Below are positions 36,070-45,909 of a DNA stretch of 64,000 bases, one piece after another. The translations under genes were made by a program, and so were the position numbers. The notes under the pieces are model-generated. The model was not told where the DNA came from, searched no databases, and saw nothing but the letters and a program-made list of their open reading frames with translations. Every line of letters starts with the position of its first letter. The first letter of the stretch is position 1. Source of the DNA: Hemileia vastatrix (taxonomy: Eukaryota; Basidiomycota; Pucciniomycetes; Pucciniales; Zaghouaniaceae); assembly GCA_030280995.1 (NCBI GenBank), contig JASXTE010000011.1:2696001-2760000 (forward strand), given 5' to 3'.

Positions 36070-36634
36070 AATTCTGTTATAATCCTGTAAGTGAAATTTT
36101 CAAAAGAAGGTGCACGTAAATAATATCCCTATAGAAATATTTGGATAATTACAACAGGTTGGGGTCACTTATATAGTGATTTCAGAAAAAGAAGCCCTGT
36201 TATATAATAAAATTGTGATATTGAATCATCAATTTTACCACTAATTTAACATATAATTGTTCTTAGTGGGAGTCTGTCAATAGACCAATTAAATTTGTGA
36301 TATGTGCAGATAATAACCAATTAAACTGATTAATTTTTTTTTTACAGGACTCTTAATCCCTTTTTATTGGTTTGTAAAATTCATTTAATATTTAGAAAGA
36401 ATCTTACTAACAAATTTTCTTTTTTAAATATAAATACACGGCTAAATATTGTAGACCAGTTAAATCAAGTGACCACATAAAAAAGCATATTTGACTTTTG
36501 GCACTTAAAAATTCACTTAAATACCAATAAGTAAGCAATAAAATTGTCTTCAGTGGTAATAAAAAATACTGATTAAACTCCTTTTTGAAGTTTTTCAAAT
36601 CTAAACTTTCAATTCTCTAAAATTCCACGTAAAA

Positions 36635-39600
36635 ATGTGTGATAACAATGACATTGTAAGTAATAAGGCAAAACCTTATAACTTAAGAACTAGAGCTGAA
36701 AGACCTGTTACAGGACATCCAAATGGAGGGTCAAGAATCACCAGTAACAATAAACAACACCCCACCAATGTCCATGGAGGAAAAGGAAAAGCTCTTAAAA
36801 CAAATGTCAATAAAGAAGTCCAAAAACACCTTACAAGAGCAAATTCACTCCCTCTCAACCCTACTGAATACACTAACAATAAGAGTAAAAAATATGTTAG
36901 ACCAGATCAACAATCTGAAGAAAAGGGCGGCACAGGGCTTTATAGAAGTCAACCAGGCTCTAGTGGATATAAGGTCTCATCAACAACCAGTGGCACCAAA
37001 TACCACAGCAACACCTCCAGTCCCAGAAGAGGACCAAAAGATAACTGTAAGCAAATGGAAGTGGGATTGGTATGCCCAAAACTACAACAGTCCTCCTCAA
37101 AAGGGATCCAGCAGTCACCCTTACAGGGGAAAGCCAAGGAGAGGCAGGGGAAATGGAATAAGACCATGGTAAGTCATCCATCTTCTCAAGATCAATTATA
37201 TAATCCTAACAATGAATTACTTATAGGTAATGAAATTGATAGAGAGTTATTGGATATAATTGATAAGGATTTAAAAAATTATTCATTTGAAAATAACATG
37301 TTAGACTTGTCATTACATGAGGACAATGTACATATTTTTATTGATCACCAGGAAAATACTATTAATATAAAAATGGAATCAAATGAAGAAAAAATTGACC
37401 CTGATGATGAATCTTCTGAATTGGAAACAGACAAAATTGAATATTTTCTGAAAGAAAATCCAATGGAATCAAAAATAATTAGTAAATTATTATTGAGAAT
37501 TGAAAAATTGGAAGAATTCTCTAGAGAGTCCAACAATAATACAGAAAGTGTATTATTAAACATCACACAGTCATTGAGTACAACAGCCAATAAGTTAAAA
37601 ATTATTGAGAATTCAAATAATGAATTAATCAATGAAAACAAAAGATTAAATTCTGAGATTAAAAATTTAGAAATTAAATTAGAACATTCTCAAAATATTA
37701 TGGCCACCATAGAGGGACGTGTAAAATTGTCTTTTTCAAATGTAAATAATACTTTAACTCATGTACCTGTAATAAAAGATAGGTTACAAAGAGTAGAAAT
37801 TGAGGTAGCCAACATTTTGAAAAATACTGAAACAATAAAGGATAATACCTCTTATGTAGAAAGAGTACCAATTTTTATGAAACACTCTGATGATAAACCA
37901 ATGATGGAACATGAACATAGTGTCATGGGCTCTGAGAATATAAAATCAGTAAAAGATGAAATTAATGATCATCTTTCTAAAGTGAGTGAATTACTCAATA
38001 TTCCTCAGGTTAGGGAAGCTAAAACTAGCCAAAAGAACTGGCCTAAGTTAGATCAGTACCCTTCTTTTGACGGGGATTCAAAATCTGATTGGCAAAAATT
38101 CATACAAAGAATTGATAACTTAAAATTTTCATATAAATTACCTGATGAAGAAATTACTTCAAAGTTAATATCTTTATTTACAGATATGGCCTTATTATGG
38201 TTTGAATCTGTATTGAGTGAGGGAATTAATTACTCCTGGAATGAATGGAAGGCACTAATTGAAAGGCAATTTGGTGGCCCAAAATTTAGAATCACTCAAC
38301 AAAGACTGTATGAAAGGGCCAGATATAATCCAAATGCTGGAGATAAACCCATGGTCTTCTTAATGAATTTAATAAAAATCATGAAAGCTATGGATCCAAA
38401 AATGGATTATGAAGAGTGGAAAGAAAAAATAATATACAAGTTGCCTATATCAGTTAGAGACATTATTGTAGCTAGAACTGAGACTGTCAGAGACACCTCT
38501 GGATTCATTAATATATGCAATGAGATATTATTAAACCACAAGTATGAAACCAAGTATAGTAATTACAGACAAAGTGTTGACGTGGTAAAACCTACTACAA
38601 GTAAGTTACCAGTGGAAAAGAAAAAACCTTCAGCTCCCCTTGTCCCTAAGAGACAAGAAAATAACACTTGTTACAAATGTAATGAACCTTGGGTTAAAGG
38701 TCACAAGTGTAAGAAAAGAATAAATGTTATTGAAACCTCACAAAATTCTGAACCTAGTAATCATGAAGATGAGAATGTGGAATCCAGTGAGGATTGCAAG
38801 AGTAACATATCTTACAGTGATGATGAAAATGAGATATTTGTATTAGAACAGGATATAATGTTCCTGAATGATGCTATACCTCATACAGACACATCTTTAA
38901 CTTCCATAGAGGAAGCTGAAATAATTAAAGATGTATCTCATGACACTTACAAAATAACACCTATCAGAGCACCTATTATCATATGTGGAAAAGAAATGAA
39001 TGCCATTCTTGACACTGGGGCTGCAGGTAGTGTACTTTCACTTAATGCATTAAGGAAACTTGATAGTAAGTACCAGGAAAAACTAGAACCTGTTCAGACA
39101 AAGAACTGGAGGGGTTTTGGTTCAGTATTAAATCCAATTGGCAAATACAAAACTGCTGTATTCTTTAAATATAATAATGGATATGTTAGAGCAGTTTGTG
39201 AATTTGTAGTAATGGATAATAATAACTGTAGTGATTGGTTTATTATTGGCAATGATTTATTGACAAAATTTGGCATTAAACTAGATCCTGCAAACAGTTG
39301 TTTCACCATAGGGGTGAATGGTAAAAGGAAATTCAAAATATGTTCTGAAAATTCAGTATATGCCATTTCTCCTAGAGAAGAACAACTGCAAGGTGGAAGA
39401 GCCACCAATGAAGTGGGTGAATTGGAAAATGAAATCCAAAAAGCCTCTTTCAGTCCTCAACTCTCAAAAATTGAACAAGAAGACATTTTGAGATTGATTA
39501 AATCATATCCTATGGCATTTGCTCATGGATCAAATGAACTAGGATTGGTCAAAGACTATGAGATGAAAATCTCTCTAAGCTGTGATCTGGATAATATTCC

Positions 39601-39931
39601 TGGCAGCTTAAAAAAGAAACCTTACCCAGCATCTCCTGAAAAAAGGAAAGATATTGAAGACAATATAAAATTGTTGTTGGAAATGGGTATTGTTGAAAAA
39701 GTGGACACAACACCTAAGTATTGTGTCATTTCACCAGTATTAATCTCTTATGAAAAAGATAAGGCAAGATTATGCGGTGATTATAGAGCTCTGAATACAT
39801 ATACAGTAGATGATATTTACCATCTACCAAGGATAGCTTCTATCCATGCTACCTTACAAGGAGCAAAATATATTTCCTGTCTGGATGGGAACAAGGGTTA
39901 CCACCAGATTCCTGTGGAAAGAAATTCTTAA
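36635..39931 (+). CDS. Element B Gag-protease-RT N-terminal part (1098 codons)
   Basis: First section of the gag-pol polyprotein. About 1-180 overlaps ORF1 in another frame and is low-complexity. About 215-470 is acidic with long coiled coils (IISKLLLRIEKLEEF, NELINENKRLNSEIKNLEIK). About 480-640 is the retrotransposon Gag domain (WPKLDQYPSFDGDSKSDW, ALLWFESVLSEG, WKALIERQFGG). The zinc knuckle is at about 678 (CYKCNEPWVKGHKC). Protease AILDTGAAGS is at about 790. RT starts at about 980 (KKPYPASPEKRKDIE, RLCGDYRALN, CLDGNKGYHQIP). It ends at TAA 39929-39931, where element A has CAA: one C-to-T change. The same frame continues for the rest of pol, so a single nonsense codon separates this from a polyprotein of about 1970 aa. 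The start could be ATG 36635 or a site after ORF1. Confidence 0.9.
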   Translation: MCDNNDIVSNKAKPYNLRTRAERPVTGHPNGGSRITSNNKQHPTNVHGGKGKALKTNVNKEVQKHLTRANSLPLNPTEYTNNKSKKYVRPDQQSEEKGGTGLYRSQPGSSGYKVSSTTSGTKYHSNTSSPRRGPKDNCKQMEVGLVCPKLQQSSSKGIQQSPLQGKAKERQGKWNKTMVSHPSSQDQLYNPNNELLIGNEIDRELLDIIDKDLKNYSFENNMLDLSLHEDNVHIFIDHQENTINIKMESNEEKIDPDDESSELETDKIEYFLKENPMESKIISKLLLRIEKLEEFSRESNNNTESVLLNITQSLSTTANKLKIIENSNNELINENKRLNSEIKNLEIKLEHSQNIMATIEGRVKLSFSNVNNTLTHVPVIKDRLQRVEIEVANILKNTETIKDNTSYVERVPIFMKHSDDKPMMEHEHSVMGSENIKSVKDEINDHLSKVSELLNIPQVREAKTSQKNWPKLDQYPSFDGDSKSDWQKFIQRIDNLKFSYKLPDEEITSKLISLFTDMALLWFESVLSEGINYSWNEWKALIERQFGGPKFRITQQRLYERARYNPNAGDKPMVFLMNLIKIMKAMDPKMDYEEWKEKIIYKLPISVRDIIVARTETVRDTSGFINICNEILLNHKYETKYSNYRQSVDVVKPTTSKLPVEKKKPSAPLVPKRQENNTCYKCNEPWVKGHKCKKRINVIETSQNSEPSNHEDENVESSEDCKSNISYSDDENEIFVLEQDIMFLNDAIPHTDTSLTSIEEAEIIKDVSHDTYKITPIRAPIIICGKEMNAILDTGAAGSVLSLNALRKLDSKYQEKLEPVQTKNWRGFGSVLNPIGKYKTAVFFKYNNGYVRAVCEFVVMDNNNCSDWFIIGNDLLTKFGIKLDPANSCFTIGVNGKRKFKICSENSVYAISPREEQLQGGRATNEVGELENEIQKASFSPQLSKIEQEDILRLIKSYPMAFAHGSNELGLVKDYEMKISLSCDLDNIPGSLKKKPYPASPEKRKDIEDNIKLLLEMGIVEKVDTTPKYCVISPVLISYEKDKARLCGDYRALNTYTVDDIYHLPRIASIHATLQGAKYISCLDGNKGYHQIPVERNS
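36723..37172 (+). CDS. Element B ORF1: 149-aa overlapping ORF
   Basis: Same ORF as in elements A and H: MEGQESPVTINN ... GIRPW, ending at TAA inside ATGGTAAG. It lies entirely within the long gag frame but shifted by one (gag-pol is the -1 frame relative to ORF1). It has a central heptad-like region (LQEQIHSLSTLLNTLTIRVK), KWKWDWYAQNY, then a basic Gly/Arg tail (RGKPRRGRGNG). Codon-level comparison with H over the middle 66 codons shows about 20 synonymous and about 10 mostly conservative changes, so this frame, not the overlapping one, is under protein-level constraint. Frame-0 similarity also extends about 14 codons upstream of the ATG (ELELKDLLQDIQ), so the true start may be earlier or non-AUG. 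Function unknown; its position suggests a Gag-type RNA-binding protein. Confidence 0.75.
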   Translation: MEGQESPVTINNTPPMSMEEKEKLLKQMSIKKSKNTLQEQIHSLSTLLNTLTIRVKNMLDQINNLKKRAAQGFIEVNQALVDIRSHQQPVAPNTTATPPVPEEDQKITVSKWKWDWYAQNYNSPPQKGSSSHPYRGKPRRGRGNGIRPW

Positions 39932-39955
39932 AATTACTTATTAATAACCACACAT

Positions 39956-42553
39956 ATGGGTATATATAAGTATGTGAGAATGCCATTTGGCCCAAAGAAT
40001 GCCCCTTCAGTCTTCCAAAAATTGATGGATAGTGTTTTTCATCAGGAAATGGTTGAAGGATGGCTATTGGTCTATATTGATGACATCATAGTGTTTTCAA
40101 AAACATATGATGAACATTTAAATCACCTGAAAAGAGTCTTTCAAAAAATGGATGAAATTAATATGACTATTGCATTAAAGAAATGTAAGTTTGGATTTCA
40201 ATCCTTGAAAGTACTTGGACATGTTGTATCTGGATTACAAATTTGTGTTGACCAGAATAAAGTGGCAGCAATTAAAAACATTGGGATACCTAAAAATGTA
40301 AAAGAGGTTCAAAGTTTTTTGGGTATGTGTGGATATTATAGACAATATATTAAAAATTACCAATCCATTGCAGCCCCTTTAACAACATTAATCAGGAAGA
40401 ATGAAGCTTTCATTTGGAATAATGAAAGACAACACACCTTTAATAAATTAAAGGAATGTTTAATGTCAGCTCCAATATTGGGACTGCCAGATTTCACCCT
40501 ACCTTTTATCTTGTACACTGATGCAAGTTTCATAGGTTTGGGTGCTGCTTTACAGCAAAAACAGATAATAAATGGAAAATTATCTGAAGTAGTTATCTGT
40601 TATATATCCAGAACCTTAAGAAAAACAGAATTAAGGTATGGTGCCACACAGCTAGAATGTTTAGCCGTGGTGTGGGCTTTGGAGAAACTTCATTACTATC
40701 TGGAAGACCAGAAGTTTGAACTTATAACAGATTGCAGTGCAGTGAAATCATTACTAAACATGAAAACACCTAATAGGCACATGTTTAGATGGCAACTAGC
40801 TGTACAAGAGTACAGGGGAAGAATGACAATCACTCACAGAGCAGGAACATTGCATTCAAATGTGGATTTATTATCCAGAAGTCCTTTGCCAAATGATGCT
40901 GACAACCCAGCTTATGTGCCTGAAAATGAGGTTATACATATATTTGGGATTTATATAGTGGATTTAGAAGAAGAGTTTATGCAAACTATATTGGAAAATT
41001 ATTCATCTGATAAAGATTTGTCTAAGCTATCTACCATTTATAATGATCCAACAAATGCCTCCATGAGTGCATTAATTAAAACCTTGCCTCCAAAATATAA
41101 AAATGCGTTGGAAAAAGGTAAACTATCAATTGAAGATGGATATATATATTACAGGAAAAAGTTAAGCAATGTAATAGTAATACCACCTTCTATGAAAGAG
41201 TTAATGTTGAGTACTTGTCATGATGACATCTTAGCTGGTCATTTTGACTTTAACAAAACATTAACCAGAGTTAAAAATACAGCCTGGTGGATAAACATAA
41301 AAGAGGATGTACAAAAATACATTGAAACATGTGACTCTTGTCAGAAATCTAAAAGATTAACTGGGAAGAGAGCTGGGTTGTTACAACAAATAGAGCAGCC
41401 GAAAGCTCCATGGCAAATTATAAACATGGATTTTGTAACTGGCTTGCCATTAGCAGGAAAAGAAAGTTTCAATTCTTGCTGGGTAATAGTGGATAGATTA
41501 ACAAAAATGTGTAAGTTTATCCCTACCCATAAAGAGGTATCTGCTAAAGACTTGGCGTTACTATGGTGGACTCAAATGATGAATACTGCTGGGTTCCCCA
41601 AAGCCATAATCTCTGACAGAGATCCTAAATTTACTTCAGAGTTCTGGACATCTTTGATGGAAGTATCAGGTTGTCAATTAAAATTGTCTACAGCACACCA
41701 TCCACAAACTGATGGGCTGGCTGAGAGGATGATACAAACTCTAGAAGACATGATCAGAAGATATTGTGCCTTTGGATTAGAATACAAAGACAATGAGAAA
41801 TTCACACATGACTGGGTAACATTAATTCCTGGCCTTGAATTTGCTTATAACAGCACAACTCATTCTGTAACAGAGAAGAAACCATTTGAACTCTGGCTGG
41901 GATATGTACCAAATACCCCAGTAAATCATTTAAATAAACTACCAAGGTTGGATATACACCCTGGCACTAAATCCTTTATTCATATGCAACAAATGTGTAG
42001 AAAGCATGCAGAAGAATGCATCCAAAAAGCATTTGAATATGAAAAGAAAAGGTGGGACAAATCTCATAAAGAATTTGAATTTAAAAAGGGAGATGAAGTC
42101 CTCATATCAACACTACATTTTAACTTACAAGGTAATGTTAAATTAAAGGATCCCTTTGTAGGACCTTTTGAAGTAAATAAAATGGTTGGGAATAATGCAG
42201 TGGAAGTCATATTATATGCTCCATATGATAGGAAACATCCAGTTTTCCCTATCTCATTATTGAAACCTTACCATGCAAATGATCCTGACTTATTTCCAAA
42301 AAGAAGGGGAAGGCCTAAAAAGCAACCTGAAGAAATTGTGGAAAAAGCAGAGATTGAAAAAATACTCAAGAAAAGAATCATTACTAAAGAAAAAGGAACT
42401 GAGTATTTACTAAGATTTAAAGGGAAATCAAATGAATTTGATAAATGGATACCTGAAAAAGAAATTTCTAATTTATCCACCCTTCTTAAAAAATTTAAAC
42501 AGAAATTAATTTCTGTTCAACCAGCTGAGGGGTTAAAAAACCAGTACTCATAA
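39956..42553 (+). CDS. Element B Pol: RT, RNase H, integrase, chromodomain (865 codons)
   Basis: In-frame continuation of gag-pol after the TAA at 39929. RT palm YIDDIIVFS is at about 40. RNase H LYTDASFIGLGAAL is at about 185. The integrase zinc region has CHDDILAGHFD (about 420) and CDSCQKSKR (about 459). The integrase core has VIVDRLTK (about 511), ISDRDPKF (about 552) and GLAERM (about 588), the expected D,D-35-E spacing. An AT-hook-like RRGRPKK (about 780) leads into a chromodomain (about 800-840: EYLLRFKGKSNEFDKWIPEKE). Chromodomains direct integration of chromoviruses to marked chromatin. A and H stop at FKQK, but here TAA has become TTA, adding about 20 residues to TAA 42551-42553. 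Confidence 0.95.
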   Translation: MGIYKYVRMPFGPKNAPSVFQKLMDSVFHQEMVEGWLLVYIDDIIVFSKTYDEHLNHLKRVFQKMDEINMTIALKKCKFGFQSLKVLGHVVSGLQICVDQNKVAAIKNIGIPKNVKEVQSFLGMCGYYRQYIKNYQSIAAPLTTLIRKNEAFIWNNERQHTFNKLKECLMSAPILGLPDFTLPFILYTDASFIGLGAALQQKQIINGKLSEVVICYISRTLRKTELRYGATQLECLAVVWALEKLHYYLEDQKFELITDCSAVKSLLNMKTPNRHMFRWQLAVQEYRGRMTITHRAGTLHSNVDLLSRSPLPNDADNPAYVPENEVIHIFGIYIVDLEEEFMQTILENYSSDKDLSKLSTIYNDPTNASMSALIKTLPPKYKNALEKGKLSIEDGYIYYRKKLSNVIVIPPSMKELMLSTCHDDILAGHFDFNKTLTRVKNTAWWINIKEDVQKYIETCDSCQKSKRLTGKRAGLLQQIEQPKAPWQIINMDFVTGLPLAGKESFNSCWVIVDRLTKMCKFIPTHKEVSAKDLALLWWTQMMNTAGFPKAIISDRDPKFTSEFWTSLMEVSGCQLKLSTAHHPQTDGLAERMIQTLEDMIRRYCAFGLEYKDNEKFTHDWVTLIPGLEFAYNSTTHSVTEKKPFELWLGYVPNTPVNHLNKLPRLDIHPGTKSFIHMQQMCRKHAEECIQKAFEYEKKRWDKSHKEFEFKKGDEVLISTLHFNLQGNVKLKDPFVGPFEVNKMVGNNAVEVILYAPYDRKHPVFPISLLKPYHANDPDLFPKRRGRPKKQPEEIVEKAEIEKILKKRIITKEKGTEYLLRFKGKSNEFDKWIPEKEISNLSTLLKKFKQKLISVQPAEGLKNQYS

Positions 42554-42678
42554 TATTTTATTATGTTTTATTTCTTTAAAGTTGAGTCTTTAATGCTACA
42601 GATTTATTCTGAATACCTGAAAATTACAAATTAATAAAATAAAATGTATAACTTATCATTTTTTTTATTGTTTTTTTT

Positions 42679-42689
42679 GGGTGGGAGAG
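42679..42689 (+). other. Element B polypurine tract
   Basis: GGGTGGGAGAG immediately before the 3' LTR, after a T8 run. Confidence 0.75.
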
Positions 42690-44192
42690 TGTCAGCCTAT
42701 ATATCTCCAGGACTGAGTAAAAAGTAATTATAAGTTATGTTAAACACATGAACTATACATGGGAATAATAAATAAGAGTACACAAATAGTATACATAAGT
42801 AAAATTATGATAATACACAAAAAATGCCATTATAACACCTTATATACACGCATATATCCACCTTTTATAGGTCTTATGTACTTAATATTAAGTTGGAATA
42901 TGTTAGGGTAATCTTAAGAACCTTAAGTATAAGGCTACATAATTTTTAAGTACACTTAAAGCTGTTATATTCATTGTTTTATGCAAAAAACAAGAAATGC
43001 GCTTTATTTCACTTAAAAGTTGACTATATGCGCTATAAAATTGAGAATATCAAAATTGCGCTTTGACAGATCAATTGGGCTCATTTAGAACTATTGATTT
43101 GGCTATTTAAATGCATAAAAATAACACTTTTCAAATTTGGTGTTTTTTATGCCTGAAATGGCATCTGTGTACTGGCCACATACTGCCTGCTTTTTTCCAG
43201 TGTGAATAGCTTCATTTTTAGCAAAGTTAGCTTTTTCACACTATAATTACCCCACATTCTACGCCCACTGTGGGGAAACACACTAAAATAGGCGACAGGC
43301 GCTTATTTAGTGTCCTAGCTTAATTAATAATGCATTGACCTTGTTTATATGCACTAATTTCATTAATAACCTCACTCTTGGCACTTTATTTCATCACCAC
43401 GCTTAAATTCGCCTAATTTTAGTCAAGGATTTACCCGTGCAAGAGCCTGCCAAGAACTGCATGTAGTTACCCCACATCTCACGCTCTTTTTTAAAGTTTT
43501 TGGGTGGTTTCTCAGTCAATTTTGGTTATTTTTGAATGGGAATTTCACGTAGTATAATGTCAGGATTAGCCCCATTATTTCTACAGTCAATCCCCCTTAT
43601 TATTAAGCTATTATTAACCTTAAAAAGTCTCCTTTAGTCTTTAATATTATTGTTTTATACGCATATACTCTCTTTTTGTCTTTTTCTTTAATTTTGATGG
43701 ATTTCCCTTATTATTTCAGGGTTTTGGCGGTTGTTACTCTTCTAATTATGTCATGGGTTACTGGGAATGTTGATGGGCATGTCTATTAGTTGTTTAGAGG
43801 CGTCATTAACTTTGTATTGGGTGGTACATCAAGGGAATCATTGGGGAACTCAGTGTGTATAAAAGGAGGAGGTTTTTGGGTTGTATTTATTCATTCTTTA
43901 TCATTACAATTTAACCAATATAACCAAATCAATTACAATACATATCAATTAGTACTTTTATAAGACTTTTTGAATAGTATCTGAATTTATATAATCTATT
44001 TTTCTACCAACTATAAAGATTGTAAGCCATATATAAGAATAGTGAGAATTATATTACTGAGACCCTTATATTTGATTATATTTTACAACTTAGTGGATTA
44101 AAACTACAGTATTCATATAGGACCATTAAAATCTTCTAGATAACTGACTATTCAAGCTAGTTCACGTCCTTGTACTTGACCCTAGCTTGACA
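42690..44192 (+). repeat. Element B 3' LTR (1503 bp)
   Basis: TGTCAGCCTA...CCTAGCTTGACA; TATA box at 43858-43864. Followed by GAGAT, the right copy of the target duplication. Confidence 0.95.
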
Positions 44193-45086
44193 GAGATCAA
44201 CATCAGCATCCTCAGTGTCTGCAGTTTGTTCAACAAAATGAATTTTCTTGTCACACACATGGCCCTTCTGCCAATGTTTGTTACATTTAAAACAAGTATT
44301 AGTTGCATATTTTTTGGGTGCAACTGGGGCAGAGGGTTTACCAGGTTTTTCTGGAGGTCTGGTAGAGGTCTTACTCTGATCATGATAAGATTTCATAGGA
44401 TAATTCCTTGGTTCATATCTATTGTTAAGTAATACTTCATTACAGATATTAATAAAAGAAGAATGTTCCTTTACATGCTCAGTTCTATCCACAATTAAAT
44501 CTCTTTAAGAATTTGGTAATTTATAAAGAATTTTATCTCTCCAAATATCATAATTCATTTTTGGATCAATAGCTCTCAGGATTTTTGTTACTTTCATAAG
44601 AAAAACAATTGGTTTATCAACAGAGGAAGAGATATATTTAGAGTTCTCATACAATCTCTGTTGGGCCAATCTAAATTTTGAACCACCAAACTGATTCTCA
44701 ATCAAGGTTTTCCATTCATTCCATGTATAATGGATATCATACAATAAAACAGATTCATATCACATTAAGGCTACATTGGAGAATAAAGAAATTAACTTAG
44801 AAACAATTTCTTCATCTGGTAATTTATATGACTTCTTCAAATTATCAATTCTTTGGATAAAGTGTTGCCAATCAGATGAAGAATCACCATCAAAGGTAGG
44901 GTATTGGTCCAGTTTAGGCCAGTTTTTATTAGTGCTAGGGTGGTCAGCCTTATGGTTTGAATTATACAAGGTAATCAATTCTTGAAGTCTTGAAAGGTGT
45001 TCAGATATATCTTTACTGACAGAGGCAGATGGCTCATTGTGAGTATCAAAACACTTTTTGTTTGAAGCACCAGACTTCTCAGACAA
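44193..45086 (-). pseudogene. Element C: Gag
   Basis: Minus-strand Gag of element C, separated from its protease by element B. It has WPKLDQYPTFDGDSSSDW, SYKLPDEEIVSKLISLF, WNEWKTLIENQFGGSKFR and the zinc knuckle CFKCNKHWQKGHVC. All three pieces are in one frame but split by in-frame TGA (about 44757) and TAA (about 44502). The reading continues across the insertion at ...EDADVD/L into 34545. There is no ORF1-like reading frame upstream, unlike the A/B/H family. Confidence 0.85.
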
Positions 45087-45909
45087 GTTATCAACTGGTT
45101 TAATTTAATAATTTATTATTTCAATTGATTTGGATAATAAAATTTATTTAAAATTTAAAAATCTTTAAACAATAAGGTTTATTTATTATTATTTTGAATT
45201 TATCAACAATAAACAATTTATTATTATTAGAAAAAAAAATTTCTCAAAGTAATAATAAAATTATTTATAATTTTAAATCCTAAAAACAATAAAGAAAAAG
45301 TATTATTTTAAAATAATCAAACTTTAATTTATTATTTCAAATTTATTAAAACAATAAAAATTTAAATTTAAATATTATTATTTATGTTATAAAACAATAA
45401 TCAATAATAGAATTAAATTTGGGACTAAATACACTGAGTATTATTATTGTCAACCAAAAATAATTAATAATATTTATTGGGACTAAGCATAAAATACTAT
45501 TTTGGTCAACGAATAATACCAAATATTTAAGATAATTAATTAAATAATTTAAATAAAATAAATGGCTTCTAGGACTAAGAGATATACTCTATTATGGTCA
45601 ACTAGGAATAAAAAAATAAAATATGATCACTTACACTCAGTGTTTCAGCAATTAAGCCAAAAACACTGTTATTGCAATAATAAATCTTGTATAATAGTTG
45701 AAAGTGGCAGAGATTGACTTACAGTAGTGATAGTTAAATCACTTACAATATATAGGACTTTTAAAAATATATAAGCCTTATATTTAGTTCCCCGGTTCAA
45801 TTCACGGTCGCGGAAAAAGTTCACCTTTTTGCGTGAGTGGTCCGTGCGTTTTGACGTTCATCCAAAATGGTCATCAAGGTTTGATTCGTCGTTTGGAAAG
45901 GCCCTCAAG
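45087..45909 (-). other. Element C 5' leader: AT-rich DNA with short repeats and a GC-richer block
   Basis: 45100-45640 is extremely AT-rich. Three imperfect copies of GGACTAA(G)...ATACT...(T)GGTCAAC lie at about 45421, 45479 and 45570. 45785-45909 is GC-richer (TTCCCCGGTTCAATTCACGG, TCGCGGAAAAAG, GTGAGTGGTCCGTGCG) and adjoins the 5' LTR, where the primer-binding site should be. No TGG-led primer site is obvious. No ORF is supported. Confidence 0.55.

Larger units (their letters stand above)
34546..44192 (+). mobile_element. Element B: nearly intact Ty3/Gypsy chromovirus nested in element C
   Basis: Plus-strand copy of the A/B/H family, 9647 bp. LTRs 34546-36049 (1504 bp) and 42690-44192 (1503 bp); target duplication GAGAT (34541-34545 and 44193-44197). 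The LTRs differ at only a handful of positions by eye. The gag-pol frame is open apart from one nonsense codon. It inserted into element C between the Gag and protease coding parts, in the opposite orientation. Best-preserved autonomous-type element in the window. Confidence 0.95.

Noticed and set aside
37169..37226. A 58-nt intron after ORF1 (GTAAGT ... CCTAAC ... TTATAG).
   Set aside because: Signals look excellent, but removal gives TGG TAA in the ORF1 frame and does not restore gag-pol; the same sequence encodes conserved protein in the gag-pol frame. Kept only as a question in the findings.
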